Source: Cytidiella melzeri (Eukaryota > Basidiomycota > Agaricomycetes > Polyporales > Irpicaceae). Taken from it: DNA of 64,000 nt. The stretch covers positions 1 to 64,000 of the forward strand of contig JABYQR010000202.1 in assembly GCA_022592445.1 (NCBI GenBank). The letters run 5' to 3'. Each line of letters opens with the position of its first letter. Positions within the stretch are counted from its first letter, which is position 1. A program made the position numbers and the translations under genes. Positions 1-9,520 of this stretch are shown here, in pieces. The notes beneath the pieces are model-generated. The model saw only the letters and a list, made by a program, of their open reading frames with translations, made no database searches and was not told the DNA's origin.

Positions 1-445
1 CCGACAAAGATCTTGATAACTGGGAAAATGAGCAAGTAGACTTTTTCTCACAGATCGGCGAAGAGCATCCACATGACGTGCACACAGTGGTGTACGTTGA
101 GCGCTTGCAAGAGCTCCATCATCTTGACTCGCAGAGACACAACGCCAACGCCCAGTTCCTCGCCTTTGCTCCTCCTGCACATGAGGCTAACTATGCAAAG
201 GATCTCTCGGCCACTTGTCGGGTCGAGACAGCACATCGCCACGCTAACGAACATTACAATCGGGTGCACAACGACGTCTGCAACCTTGAGCTACAGATGG
301 GCATAGGCCACCGCTGGACAACCACGACGCCGGAGTATATCGCAGCCATCAAGTACATCAAGGAGCGTAAGTATCTCCTTGCGCTCAACAAGGTGCAAAA
401 ACTTGTCGTGCAGCGTCTTACTAAGCTGTCGAACATGAATATTGC
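1..445 (+). pseudogene. KDZ transposase relic, left part
   Basis: The frame is open from base 3 to the retrotransposon insertion at 446 and encodes the C-terminal third of a KDZ (Kyakuja-Dileera-Zisupton) DNA transposase, a family abundant in Agaricomycetes. Recognisable segments are WENEQVDFFSQIGEE, the helical stretch with RWTTTTPEYIAAIKYIKERK, and LNKVQKLVVQRLTKLSNMN. The frame resumes on the far side of the gypsy element at 7622, so the two parts were one gene. The catalytic RNase H-fold residues lie upstream of the window and cannot be judged. The right part has two in-frame stop codons, so I call the gene dead. The family call rests on pattern recognition of the conserved C-terminal region. 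Confidence 0.85.
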
Positions 446-949
446 TGTCAAGAGTACAACCAAACTCTGTGAAGAGCGAGGAAGTGACGATAGGGGGAAG
501 GGAACGACGAGCAAACTCGCGTGGACGATGACGACAAGGGAAAAGATGATGATGAGAAGTGAAGACCCAACGACGAGGGATCAGCCAACAATGAGCTAAA
601 GACCAGGATATATTAGCATAGTGATGAAACTAGTACAAGGTGAACGTCACCTAAAGACCAGGAGGTAGAATCTGAGGTCTTTAGGGAGCTACAGGGTGGG
701 TTTATATACATCTCAGACAAGGACCCCTGGTACCGGGTCTGTACTCCTAACACTGCCGTGGGAACGTATGGTGTGCTATGGTGCGATGTTCTACAATGTT
801 CCACAATGTTCCAGCACCTTCTATGATCATGTGACCAGTCTGTCACATGTACTTTTGATCACATGCAGTAGCCATGTACCATCGATAAGATAAGATAAGG
901 AAAATAAAAGGAAAAGAAAAGAAAAGAAAAAGTATGCATGTTCGTGACA
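446..949 (-). repeat. 3' LTR of the gypsy element
   Basis: 504 bp LTR. In minus orientation it starts TGTCACGAACATGC and ends CTCTTGACA. I found no difference from the copy at 7113-7616. It contains the same TATA box (701-708 on the plus strand, reading TATATAAA on the minus strand) and a repeated CTAAAGACCAGG motif (596-607 and 651-662). ATTGC directly precedes it on the plus strand. Confidence 0.95.
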
Positions 950-1068
950 TTACCCCCCTCCTAAAGGCCTTTTCTCCGGAAGGCAGGAGTTGAGTCTTTT
1001 CCGTCTTCCCACAAGGATACACGTCGTAGAGTTTCTGAAGGTAATTTCTCAAAATTCTCGTTGATTGG

Positions 1069-4000
1069 TCAGAAGTTCATTGCCAAGAATAGAGATGCAG
1101 TGATTGGCCGTGGAGCTCCTGGGTGTCGTCTGTGGAAATCCTTTACAGCTTCATCGGCATGAGTGACGTTGGTTGCTGGTTCCCAGGAATTTTCTGATTC
1201 TGGGTACCCTTTCCACTTAACACGGTACTGAAACTCCTTCTTTCGACCGAAGATCCTTGAATCAAGAATCTGTTCTACCTCGTACTCCTCTTCTTTGTCT
1301 ACCACAATCAGTTCAGGTTCAGGAAATTCCCGATTAGGGACCAAACTTGCCGTCTTGGCTGGTCGCAACCTATCCACATGGAACACCGGATGGTGCTTGT
1401 CCCGGATGGTGAGCTTAACCCGGTAGTTCAAATCCCCAATCTTTTCTAAGATCTCATAGGGACCATTTCGTTTTGGTGCTAGCTTTGCCACCGGCTGTTC
1501 CTTTGGATGCTTCTTGCGTTCCACATAAACCTTATCGCCAACTTTAAACTGCGGGGCCTTTGTAACTCCGTGATCGTAGAATTGTTTCATGCATCCCGCC
1601 GTGAGCTGTAGTGCAGCTTTGGCGTCTTCTTGGGCTTCTCGGAGTGCTTGAAGGTGTTCGTCTGCTGCGGGAACGTTTGATACTGGATTCAAAGGCACCT
1701 GGAACTCCGGTAGATACCCATAGATCAGTTCGGAGGGAGCCTTCCCGGTGGACGAGTGTATGCGGCTATTAAGCGCAAACTCCGCAATTGGCAACCAGTC
1801 TACCCAGTCATCCTGTCTGAAGGAGCAGAACACTCGGAGATACTGTTCTATTTCTTGATTCATACGTTCGGTTTTACCATCTGTCTGAGGATGGTACGCA
1901 GTGGACATAGACGACTTTACTCCGAGTGCATCGTAGATAGCACGGAGAAACTTGGACGCAAATACCAATCCGCGGTCTGAGATCATCTGGCGAGGTACCC
2001 CATGGAGTCAAAACACGTTTGCGATATAGTCCTGCACGTGTTCGGGAGTTTTCATGCTTTCTTGTGATGGATAGCAATGCACCTGCGCTGTTGTCCAATC
2101 AACTACAACCGTGATAGAATCGTATCCTTTACATGGCGGTAACTTGACAATGAAGTCTGTTGTAACGCTTTCCCATGGAGCATTGGGCGGAACTAGTGGA
2201 TTGAGTGGACCACGTGGTGGGGCGGGGTATGTCTTGGTTCTTTGACAGGTGTCACACGTGTCTACATAGTCATTGACAAAGCGTGTCATGCTGGGCCACC
2301 AGTAATTCCGAGATAGTAGTTCCAGTGTCTTGTACCTGCCTGGATGTCCGGCGGAGGGTAAGTCATGATGTCTCCGAATCAGTTCCTTTCGGATTTCGTC
2401 ATCTTTAGGGACATAAACTTTTCCCCGGAACAATAACAGTCCGTTCTCCACGTTCCACTCTTCGAGTCCCCGGCTAAGAAGACGAGGTCCGAGTTTCTTG
2501 ACTTTGGCAAGTGCTTCTGCCACTCCGGTCTCTCGCAGAGAACATTCACGGATATGTTTTAACAGGTCTCTGTTTGGTTGTACGCTAGCTTGCCCCCGTT
2601 GAGAAGCAGCAGCTCGGAAGACCTCTGGTCCTAAGACTATTTGTGATAGGTTATCTTCTTCGTCCTTGACCTCGTGTTGGCCTAGCCTGGACATGGAATC
2701 CGACTTTCCCATTGATTTTCCGGGCTTCGGAATGATTTCAAAGTTAAAGCGTGAGAGGAATAACGACCAATGTGCTTGACGGTGTGTCAAGTTATGAGCT
2801 GTCTTCCAGTACTCGAGCTTCTTGTGATCAGAGAAGATAGGGAATTTCTCTGGTAGCCCTTCCAAGTAATGACGCCAGTCTTCAAGGGCTTGTACAATTG
2901 CCATGAATTCTCGGTCGTAGATCTCATAGTTCCATTCAGTCTCAGTCATGCCTTCAGACCGATAGGCTACTGGATGCCACGCGCCGTCTTCGGCTTGTTG
3001 TTCCAATACCCCTCCCATTGCATATCCGGATGCATCTGTTTCCAAACGTGTGGGTCTATCAAAACTCCACATTGCCAACACCGGCGCTTCCACAAATTGT
3101 CAGCGGAGTTCATCAAACGCTGACTGTTCTTCAGGACCCCATTTCCAAGGGACCTTACCCGTGAGACGGTCTAGGGGTTTACATATCTTCCCAAAGTCCC
3201 TGATGAACCTTCGGTAGAAATTTGCAAACCCACGGAATCAGCGGATGTCGGAGACGTTCTGCAGTACAGGCCATTCAGCCACTGCCTTTACTTTGACAGG
3301 GTCCATACGTAACTGATTGTGGCCAATGATGACGCCAAGGTACTCCGTTTCTGATCTCTCAAACTTGCATTTCTCAGGTTTCAAGAATAGGTCATGTTGC
3401 CTGAGCCGTCTCAGAACTTCATGTACCACCTCGCGGTGCTCGGATATCTCCTTGGAATAGATAAGGATATCGTCTAAGTAGACCATGACTTTGCCTTCGG
3501 CAATGAGGTTGGCAAAAATATCATTCATCATATTCTGGAACGTAGCCGGAGAGTTTGTCAGTCCAAAGAACATGACGGTTGGTTCGAAAAGTCCACGGTT
3601 GGTTACAAACGCTGCCTTGTGTTCATCACCTTCTTTGATGCGGACATTGTTATATCCCCATCTGACATCTAGTTTGGTAAAGAACCTAGCGCCTCGCAGT
3701 CTATCCATGAGTTCAGAGATCAACGGCAATGGATACCTGTTTTTGATAGTGACTTTGTTTAGCTTCCGGTAATCCTGCACTGGGCGTAACTTTCCATCCT
3801 TTTTCTTGACAAAGAAGAAGGGTGATGCCATGGGGGACTTTGACGGTCGAATGTACCCTTTCTCTAAATTCTCTCGGATAAACTTGTCAAGCTCTTCTTG
3901 CTCGGGATGGGACAGTGGGTAAACTTTTGCATGGAATCCTTTTGCTTCTGGAATCAACTCAATTGCATGGTCATATGACTTGTGTTCTGGAAGCCGTTGA

Positions 4001-4914
4001 GATTCCGTTTCAGAGAAAATATGAGCATGTCGTCGATATTGCTCAGGCACCATCTCCTCAAAGGTTTTCACCAGTTTTACCCGGTTCTCAACCTCCGCTA
4101 GTTCACTAGAATACGTATACCCTGCTAGAGTGAACAAATGTTCGCCTTCTTGTACCATGGGTGTCGGATGTGTGCGTACAATGCGTCGGGGAGTTCCTTT
4201 TCCACCGAGCTGAGTAGTGGCTTGTGCCTGTAACTTTGGCGATTCGGCCCCATCCAAACTTCCTGAACCTTCCGTGGTCTCTTCGAGGTCTTCTTTGGTT
4301 TCCTCCGTATCCACCGGCAAGTACGGAAGTTGTTCCACAACTTTCCGTAATCCCGGGGTCCTCTTCTTCCGTTTAGGCTCAGCTGTTCTCTTAGCTGCAA
4401 CCTCCTTCGCTTCCTCAACCCTTTCTCTGGGTTTACATGCATCAGGACATCCATCCATCCTGATAATGCCTTCGTACCAATCAATGGTGGGGTTGTGATA
4501 CCGCAACCAATCAATTCCTATGATCATGTCTTCTGGCCCAATATCAGTGACCGTGAAAATGGTCCTTTCCTCGTGGTCTCCTATCCTCATATTGAGAATG
4601 GCAACCTCATCAATAGCCCCATCTCGATTTGGGGTCCCGTCTATGTTGTACACCGGAATGGGTTGTTTCAGCTTCCGGGTCCTAATACGATGCTCTCGAA
4701 CAAACCGTTTATGAATGAATAGTGTCGAGGCTCCACTATCAATCATAGCTGCAACTTCTTTAGATCTCCGCACTCCTGAGACTGTGATAGGTACGTGAAA
4801 ATGTTCGGATTCAGAACCAGTCTCTAGTACATCAGATGCAAGTATAGAAAATCTATTAGTACATGGTAAACGTGGGGCGCGTGCTTGCGCAGCTCGAATC
4901 ACAGCCTGAATCAA
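1069..4914 (-). pseudogene. pol: gypsy pol: protease, RT, RNase H, integrase, chromodomain
   Basis: One continuous reading frame, broken only by three TGA codons at 3238-3240, 3100-3102 and 2008-2010. The protease has the active-site DSGA (AMIDSGASTLFI). Reverse transcriptase has FFVKKKDGKLRPVQDYRKLN and the YLDD catalytic box in MVYLDDILIYS. RNase H has ETDASGYAMGGVLEQ. Integrase has an HHCC zinc finger (HHDLPSAGHPG to CDTCQRTK), the first catalytic Asp in TDFIVKLPP, a second in MISDRGLVFASKF, and the Glu in AYHPQTDGKTERMNQE. The C-terminus carries a chromodomain (YEVEQILDSRIFGRKKEFQY to YPESENSWEPATNV), typical of chromoviruses that target heterochromatin. The frame is -1 relative to gag. 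All three stops are one C-to-T change from a CGA arginine codon. Confident in identity; inactive as read. Confidence 0.95.
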
Positions 4915-5972
4915 AAACCCTCCTCAAGTCTCTTCTTGAGGTCGGCATTCTCCGCCTTCAACTTTTCCAGCTCTCCAAGTATTGCGTTTAGGGTTACTTC
5001 TGATACCCCTGATGGAATTGGCTCTCTGTTTGCCTCCGGTTTCTTCCCTTTGGTTTTAGAGGTTGAGGCCTCTGCATTGGTAGCTGCTACACGTGGTCCA
5101 CGAGAAGGTGGACGAGGGACTGCGGGTTTGGTACATGTGCGCGCAATATGATTGGGATCCGTTGTAAGTTCCTGGCAGTTATAACACCGCCGTCCTTGTT
5201 GCATCTTGGAGGCATCAACCTCCATAGAAACCAGACCGTTGGAAGTGCGAGAGACCGGAGTAAACCGGGGCTGGGACTGGGTAGGTCTCGACGTGGTCGA
5301 CGAGGGAACAGACGGAATTTTCTTCTCTGTTGTTTCTCTGATGCGGGCATACGCAGCCACCATTTTCAGAGACCTGTCAATCCATCCTTGGTAATTGGCT
5401 GGGGGAGCTTCAGCCATTGCGAGCTGTCCGTAAATGTATTCAGGGAGACCCTTGATGAACCGGATCTCCTTGTCCTTGTCGCTTAATCCGGAGACGCGAC
5501 CCACGTAGGATTGGAAGTCTGTGACATATGTCCCTACGTCACGCGCATTCTTCTCCTTTTTCTCCACTCCACAGAGCTTTTCCAGCTCACGGATAGCAGT
5601 ATCTTCGGGCGTTGCATTGCTGAAGTACTTCTTGAGCTCAGTTTTAAACTTAGCCCATGTGTCAAGGTTGGCCGGTAGGTTACCATTGTGGTCAGCCATA
5701 TGGTCCGTGACCGGTATTGCCCATTGGGCAGCCTTCTCTGACAACCGTTAGATTGCTGTCAGGACCTTGGTTTTTTCATCGGCTATACTGGCGGTCACCC
5801 AGTAAGCCTCGCATTGCGACAGGAATTGTTCCAAGTCGCAGCCATGTTCGCCCTTGTATCTATTGGGCTTGGTGTCGTTATTGTTAACCGTGACTTGCGG
5901 TCTCAGCATTGCTTGCGTAACTGCAGCTATAATGGCTGCAATCAAGGCAGGATCAACCGCGGGTGTTGTCAT
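4911..5972 (-). pseudogene. gag: gypsy gag, capsid and nucleocapsid part
   Basis: Minus-strand frame that starts, by the last usable methionine, at 5972 (MTTPAVDPALIAAIIAAV) and is cut by a TAA at 5748-5750. It then continues to the natural TGA at 4911-4913. The second part holds the retrotransposon gag core (LDTWAKFKTELKKYFSN, FIKGLPEYIYGQLAM). It also holds a cysteine-histidine knuckle CYNCQELTTDPNHIARTC, spaced CX2CX8HX4C instead of the usual CX2CX4HX4C. A short coiled coil follows (LGELEKLKAENADLKKRLEE). The TAA is one C-to-T change from CAA. The same frame is open upstream to about 6287, so the true N-terminus probably lies further upstream. Confidence 0.85.
4914..4920 (-). promoter_or_regulatory. 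Candidate -1 ribosomal frameshift site G GGT TTT
   Basis: The last codons of gag read GAG GGT TTT TGA. The heptamer GGGTTTT fits the X XXY YYZ slippery pattern in the gag frame and abuts the gag stop codon. Slipping back one base gives GGG TTT TTG ATT CAG, which is exactly the pol frame; pol has no ATG at its start (TTG at 4914-4912). This would make a Gag-Pol fusion. No downstream pseudoknot was tested. Confidence 0.6.
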
Positions 5973-7112
5973 TGTGATGGGATCGGGAATAATAGGGGTA
6001 ACGTCTGGTGAAACCGGTGGGATTTCCGGTACAGCTAAACTGGTGTCAACTTCGATTTCTTCCGGAACTCCAATCGTCGGCGGAAATTGACTGTTATCAC
6101 AAGGTACGTAACCGGAGTATCGTTGTCCTTGTCTGAAATGGCGAGAGACTACGAACTTTTGACTTTGATTTGGACACGGCTGCTGTTTGCAGACTTCGAT
6201 ATATGCGTGGTCCTCCTCGTTATCGTGACAGTCCTGACGATTGTCGGGATCGAAGACGTGGAAAAGATTATCGCACTCAATGATTGCTATCTACTACAAG
6301 GAAGTTTCTCGAAGTATCCTCCGTCTGCTACGAATGCCACTCGACTCGTGACCTCTGTCAACCTCTTGCGTAGTTGCGTGAAGTTGATTTGTCCCACTGA
6401 CTGCAGGCCCCAATTCAGTGCTTTGAGCTGAGCCGGCGTGCGCGTGGAGAGTACTTCCTCCATGTGTTCTATGAGGTACAGAAGTTTATCGTTAAGTAGA
6501 AGGACTGATTTGACCTGTGAGTCGTTGCGGTCACGGGTAAGTTCGATCAAAATCTTGAGGCGTCTAGTGGTGGCCTCGATCTTTGGCTTGAGAATGCCGA
6601 CTTGGTCTTTGATGGAAAACTTATGGAAGTCAAGTGTCACCGGTTTCTGCGCGTCCGGTCGAGGTGGTGCGGGTGCCCGAGCAATGCGTTCCTTGAGAGA
6701 TGGTTTCTCAATGCGATCGGCGAGTGTTTGTACGCGTTCCGTGCGTGCACGTTCCTTAATAGACTTGTTGTCACGAGCAAACTTTTTGTGGTCGAAGGCT
6801 GGGAGTCTGGTGCCGAGAGGGTGATAGTGGGGGACGTGAGACGTAGGAGACGATAGCTTCGAGGTCTTCTCTGTTAGAGGCGAGGACGTCCTTGCTCACG
6901 TAGTTCTGGCGAGCTTCAAAGAAGGACTCAGGTACGCGCGACAAATGTGTATGTCCTTAGGCACTACAACCACAAATGAGATGTAAGGTCAAAGGTCTGG
7001 GCCAATACAACGTACTGATAAACCGGGGGGACTAAACTTTTTAAAACTTTTGGGGAATAGGGAAGTGTGCGTTTGCGCGACGTCCAGGCGAGCGTACGGA
7101 GATTCTACCTAA
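5973..7112 (-). other. gypsy leader and disrupted N-terminal gag region
   Basis: Between the primer site and the recognised gag core are overlapping open frames without a usable start codon. One minus-strand frame runs from about 6890 to a TAG at 6287-6289 and encodes roughly 200 residues rich in charged helices (for example HKKFARDNKSIKERARTERV and LKALNWGLQSVGQINF). Just past that stop, the frame one base back is open into gag. No ATG occurs on the minus strand between 7112 and about 6464. The simplest reading is an N-terminal gag extension that has lost its start and gained at least one frameshift; a spliced first exon is an alternative. Confidence 0.5.
7100..7112 (-). other. Self-priming primer binding site
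   Basis: Two bases downstream of the 5' LTR (minus sense) the sequence reads AGGTAGAATCT (7110-7100). It is the exact reverse complement of AGATTCTACCT at 7340-7330 inside the R region of the same LTR. No tRNA 3' end complement (starting TGG) is present here. The Tf1/sushi group of Ty3/gypsy elements primes reverse transcription by folding the RNA 5' end onto an 11-nt site in this position. Confidence 0.75.
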
Positions 7113-7616
7113 TGTCAAGAGTACAACCAAACTCTGTGAAGAGCGAGGAAGTGACGATAGGGGGAAGGGAACGACGAGCAAACTCGCGTGGACGATGACG
7201 ACAAGGGAAAAGATGATGATGAGAAGTGAAGACCCAACGACGAGGGATCAGCCAACAATGAGCTAAAGACCAGGATATATTAGCATAGTGATGAAACTAG
7301 TACAAGGTGAACGTCACCTAAAGACCAGGAGGTAGAATCTGAGGTCTTTAGGGAGCTACAGGGTGGGTTTATATACATCTCAGACAAGGACCCCTGGTAC
7401 CGGGTCTGTACTCCTAACACTGCCGTGGGAACGTATGGTGTGCTATGGTGCGATGTTCTACAATGTTCCACAATGTTCCAGCACCTTCTATGATCATGTG
7501 ACCAGTCTGTCACATGTACTTTTGATCACATGCAGTAGCCATGTACCATCGATAAGATAAGATAAGGAAAATAAAAGGAAAAGAAAAGAAAAGAAAAAGT
7601 ATGCATGTTCGTGACA
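7113..7616 (-). repeat. 5' LTR of the gypsy element
   Basis: 504 bp, transcribed on the minus strand. U3 is 7616 to about 7341, and R-U5 is about 7340 to 7113. The TATA box TATATAAA is at 7375-7368, about 28-35 bases upstream of the predicted RNA start. The RNA would carry one short upstream ORF (ATG near 7282, seven codons). ATTGC follows the element at 7617-7621. Confidence 0.95.
7330..7375 (-). promoter_or_regulatory. Gypsy LTR core promoter and predicted RNA start
   Basis: On the minus strand TATATAAA (7375-7368) lies about 30 bases before AGATTCTACCT (7340-7330). The latter is the only segment of the LTR complementary to the primer site. TATA spacing and complementarity point independently to the same start base, near 7340. 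Confidence 0.6.
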
Positions 7617-8345
7617 ATTGCGCAAACAGGTAAACGCTGACTTCTATTCATGTAGTTCAATATTGACATGTGCGTAGGTTACAGCATGCAGGCGCATATC
7701 TCAAAGTCCCTCCAAACACGCAGCAAGGCAATCCAGAATGCTGTTGCTGTGTACAACGCCGCCGCCGCTGCACTGGACCCTCCCCACCCCCCTTTGGATT
7801 GGCAGGAAATTGGCACCTACCAATTTCTCGAGCAGTTTGCCCTGCTGCAGGATACTTGCCACAATGTTCGAGGTAAATGATGGGTAGAGCCCGCAGTCCG
7901 CGCCTGCATGAAGATGCGCCTCCGGATTTGCTGAGCACAAGAAGAGGTTGAACGACTGAACATAGAGGTTCGTCGCCTTCATACCGCAATTTGCAACAAG
8001 CGGATACTCTTCTGTAGGGTGCGTGATCGTCTGCAGACAGCTCGTGATCCTATACTCGGCGCCATGCTAGAGTTCATTGAGCGGCGCCAGCGTATCAACA
8101 ACGAGCTCCTCTCTCGCGTCCACCAGGTGTACAATCTCGACGGCTTCACTGACACGAAGGGCCCCGGTATCCGTCTTGGATCTCTTCCCCTTGTCGACAA
8201 CCCGGAGGATGCTGCTGACGCAGAAGGCGGTGCTGCAGATGATGATCAGCTTGCTGACCAGGAGGTTGATATTTTGGACAGTGATGAAGAACAAGAGGCT
8301 CTCAGACATTTAGTAGAATTCATATCTGCACTCAGTATCACGTAG
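7617..8345 (+). pseudogene. KDZ transposase relic, right part
   Basis: Continuation of the gene begun at 1. After the target duplication the exon ends at 7629 with ...GCA CAA ACA G. A 48-nt intron (7630-7677, gtaaac to gcgtag) follows, and the frame resumes at 7678 with AHISKSLQTRSKAIQNAV, a hallmark KDZ segment. It then runs through YNAAAAALDPPHPPLDW and FLEQFALLQDTCHNVR to an acidic tail ending at TAG 8343-8345. Two in-frame TGA codons (7878-7880 and 7932-7934) interrupt it, and residues on both sides align with the family. No terminal inverted repeat was identified downstream. Confidence 0.85.
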
Positions 8346-8727
8346 CTAGCTTTCTCAATGTGTAGGTATTATGGTATTGTTGATGCGAGAGCTTGTGGTG
8401 CTTGTAAGCGCAGCGTTGAAAAACTCCCATCAAGAATGTGTCAACGTGTGATGGGAGTACAGTTCCAATACCCCGAGCTCTCCACGTGCATGCACTGCCC
8501 ATTGTGTCGAGAGTCTAGACCACTTCAAATTCTCTTGATAATGCTGATATTCTACCACACATGCCGTGCTATTATTGTGACAAGTGACAACAGTTAGTGT
8601 TGATATGTACAGTATGGGAGGGAGTGTCTGGGAGGCGCATAAGTGGAGAAAGATTGCAAAGAAGCAGGCAGAAATTCGGGAAGACTGCGACAAAGGTAGG
8701 AGCAATAGGTACCACTCTGCATTGATG

Positions 8728-9080
8728 GGAGAGGCACGGGGACACGTGGGAAGGCGGGCAGACGGCGAGGAACGAAGGAATGATGGGAGAAATTGAAGGA
8801 GGCGCGCAGGAAGACTGACTTGATGGGCGGCACGTGGAGGCACGTGGAAAGGCGGGCAGACAGCGAGGAACGGAGGAATGATGGGAGGGGGGGAGGGAGG
8901 TGCGCAGGAAGACTGGCAGACGCTCAGTCTTGACAGGAGGTACGGGGAGGCACGTGGGAAGGCGGACAGACAGCAAGGAACGAAGAAATGATGAACAGCA
9001 CTCAGTATTGATGGGAGAAACAAAGGGAGGCGCGCAGGAAAGTGGGCAGACAACAAGACACTCAGTATTGATGGGCTAGA
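8728..9080. repeat. Degenerate tandem repeat, about 105-112 bp period
   Basis: Three diverged copies of a purine-rich unit built around GAGGCACGTGG(G)AAGGCGGGCAGAC and a following AACGAAGGAATGATGGGAG start near 8731, 8836 and 8948. A partial fourth (GGGAGGCGCGCAGGAAAGTGG) is near 9014. Secondary motifs CACTCAGTATTGATGGG and GGCGCGCAGGAAGACTG recur between copies. It lies just 3' of the KDZ gene. The rest of 8346-9194 shows no gene; reverse-strand open frames here are products of the repeat composition. Confidence 0.7.
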
Positions 9081-9194
9081 ACACCGACGCACATGCTGTG
9101 ACACTGTTTGACAGCTACTGATTGATAAGCTAGGCACGTGCTCCACAAAATGTGGCCAGATAATGACTCTGAGCCGCGGATCTAGGGTCTTACT

Positions 9195-9410
9195 TGTCAA
9201 GTGATGACCCGCCCAAGGAGACGGATTAGGAAAGAGGCGGAGCATTCGGTGATGGCGGTTACTATACACGGACATCCGCATCAAATGTATAAAAGGGCCA
9301 CGACCGGCACAGGGGTCAGCATCTGTTGCTTACCCTGTGCCAGGTACGCTACACACGCCCCCGACAATTCATATCTGTTGCTTACCCTGTGCCAGACTGT
9401 TTATCTGACA
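9195..9410 (+). repeat. 5' LTR of the copia element
   Basis: 216 bp LTR with TATAAAA at 9288-9294. It contains a perfect 23-bp direct repeat (9321-9343 and 9373-9395, starting ATCTGTTGCTTACC and ending GTGCCAG) around the expected R region. Confidence 0.95.
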
Positions 9411-9422
9411 GGTTATGAGCCC
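9411..9422 (+). other. Half-tRNA primer binding site (initiator tRNA-Met)
   Basis: GGTTATGAGCCC abuts the 5' LTR. Its complement GGGCTCATAACC matches the anticodon stem-loop of eukaryotic initiator tRNA-Met (anticodon CAU), not a tRNA 3' end. Drosophila copia and yeast Ty5 are known to use this internal site through a cleaved half-tRNA. Confidence 0.75.
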
Positions 9423-9520
9423 CGGCTCAGCGTAAAATTGCTACAGATTTTACCGCATCGCTATTGCATCGCTATTCCATTCGATTCACTCGAGTTTAAC
9501 CCCTATCAACTCATCCTATC

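Larger units (their letters stand above)
446..7616 (-). mobile_element. Complete Ty3/gypsy chromovirus-type LTR retrotransposon
   Basis: A 7171 bp element in minus orientation. It has two 504 bp LTRs (446-949 and 7113-7616) beginning TG and ending CA, read as identical base by base. It is flanked by the 5 bp target duplication ATTGC (441-445 and 7617-7621). Inside are gag, then protease, reverse transcriptase, RNase H, integrase and a chromodomain in the gypsy order. A purine run ending AGGAGGGGGGTAA (minus strand) lies directly before the 3' LTR at 950-962 and serves as polypurine tract. The primer site appears to be self-complementary rather than tRNA-directed (see 7100). Pol has three in-frame stops and gag one, so this copy cannot make its own proteins. 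Identical LTRs imply recent insertion. Confidence 0.95.

Noticed and set aside
4911..4914. Pol starting at its own methionine
   Set aside because: The codon at 4912-4914 is TTG. Frameshift from gag explains expression better.
8430..9284. 284-residue minus-strand open frame with repeated Pro/Arg/Ser-rich blocks
   Set aside because: It is the translation of the degenerate tandem repeat and runs into the copia LTR.
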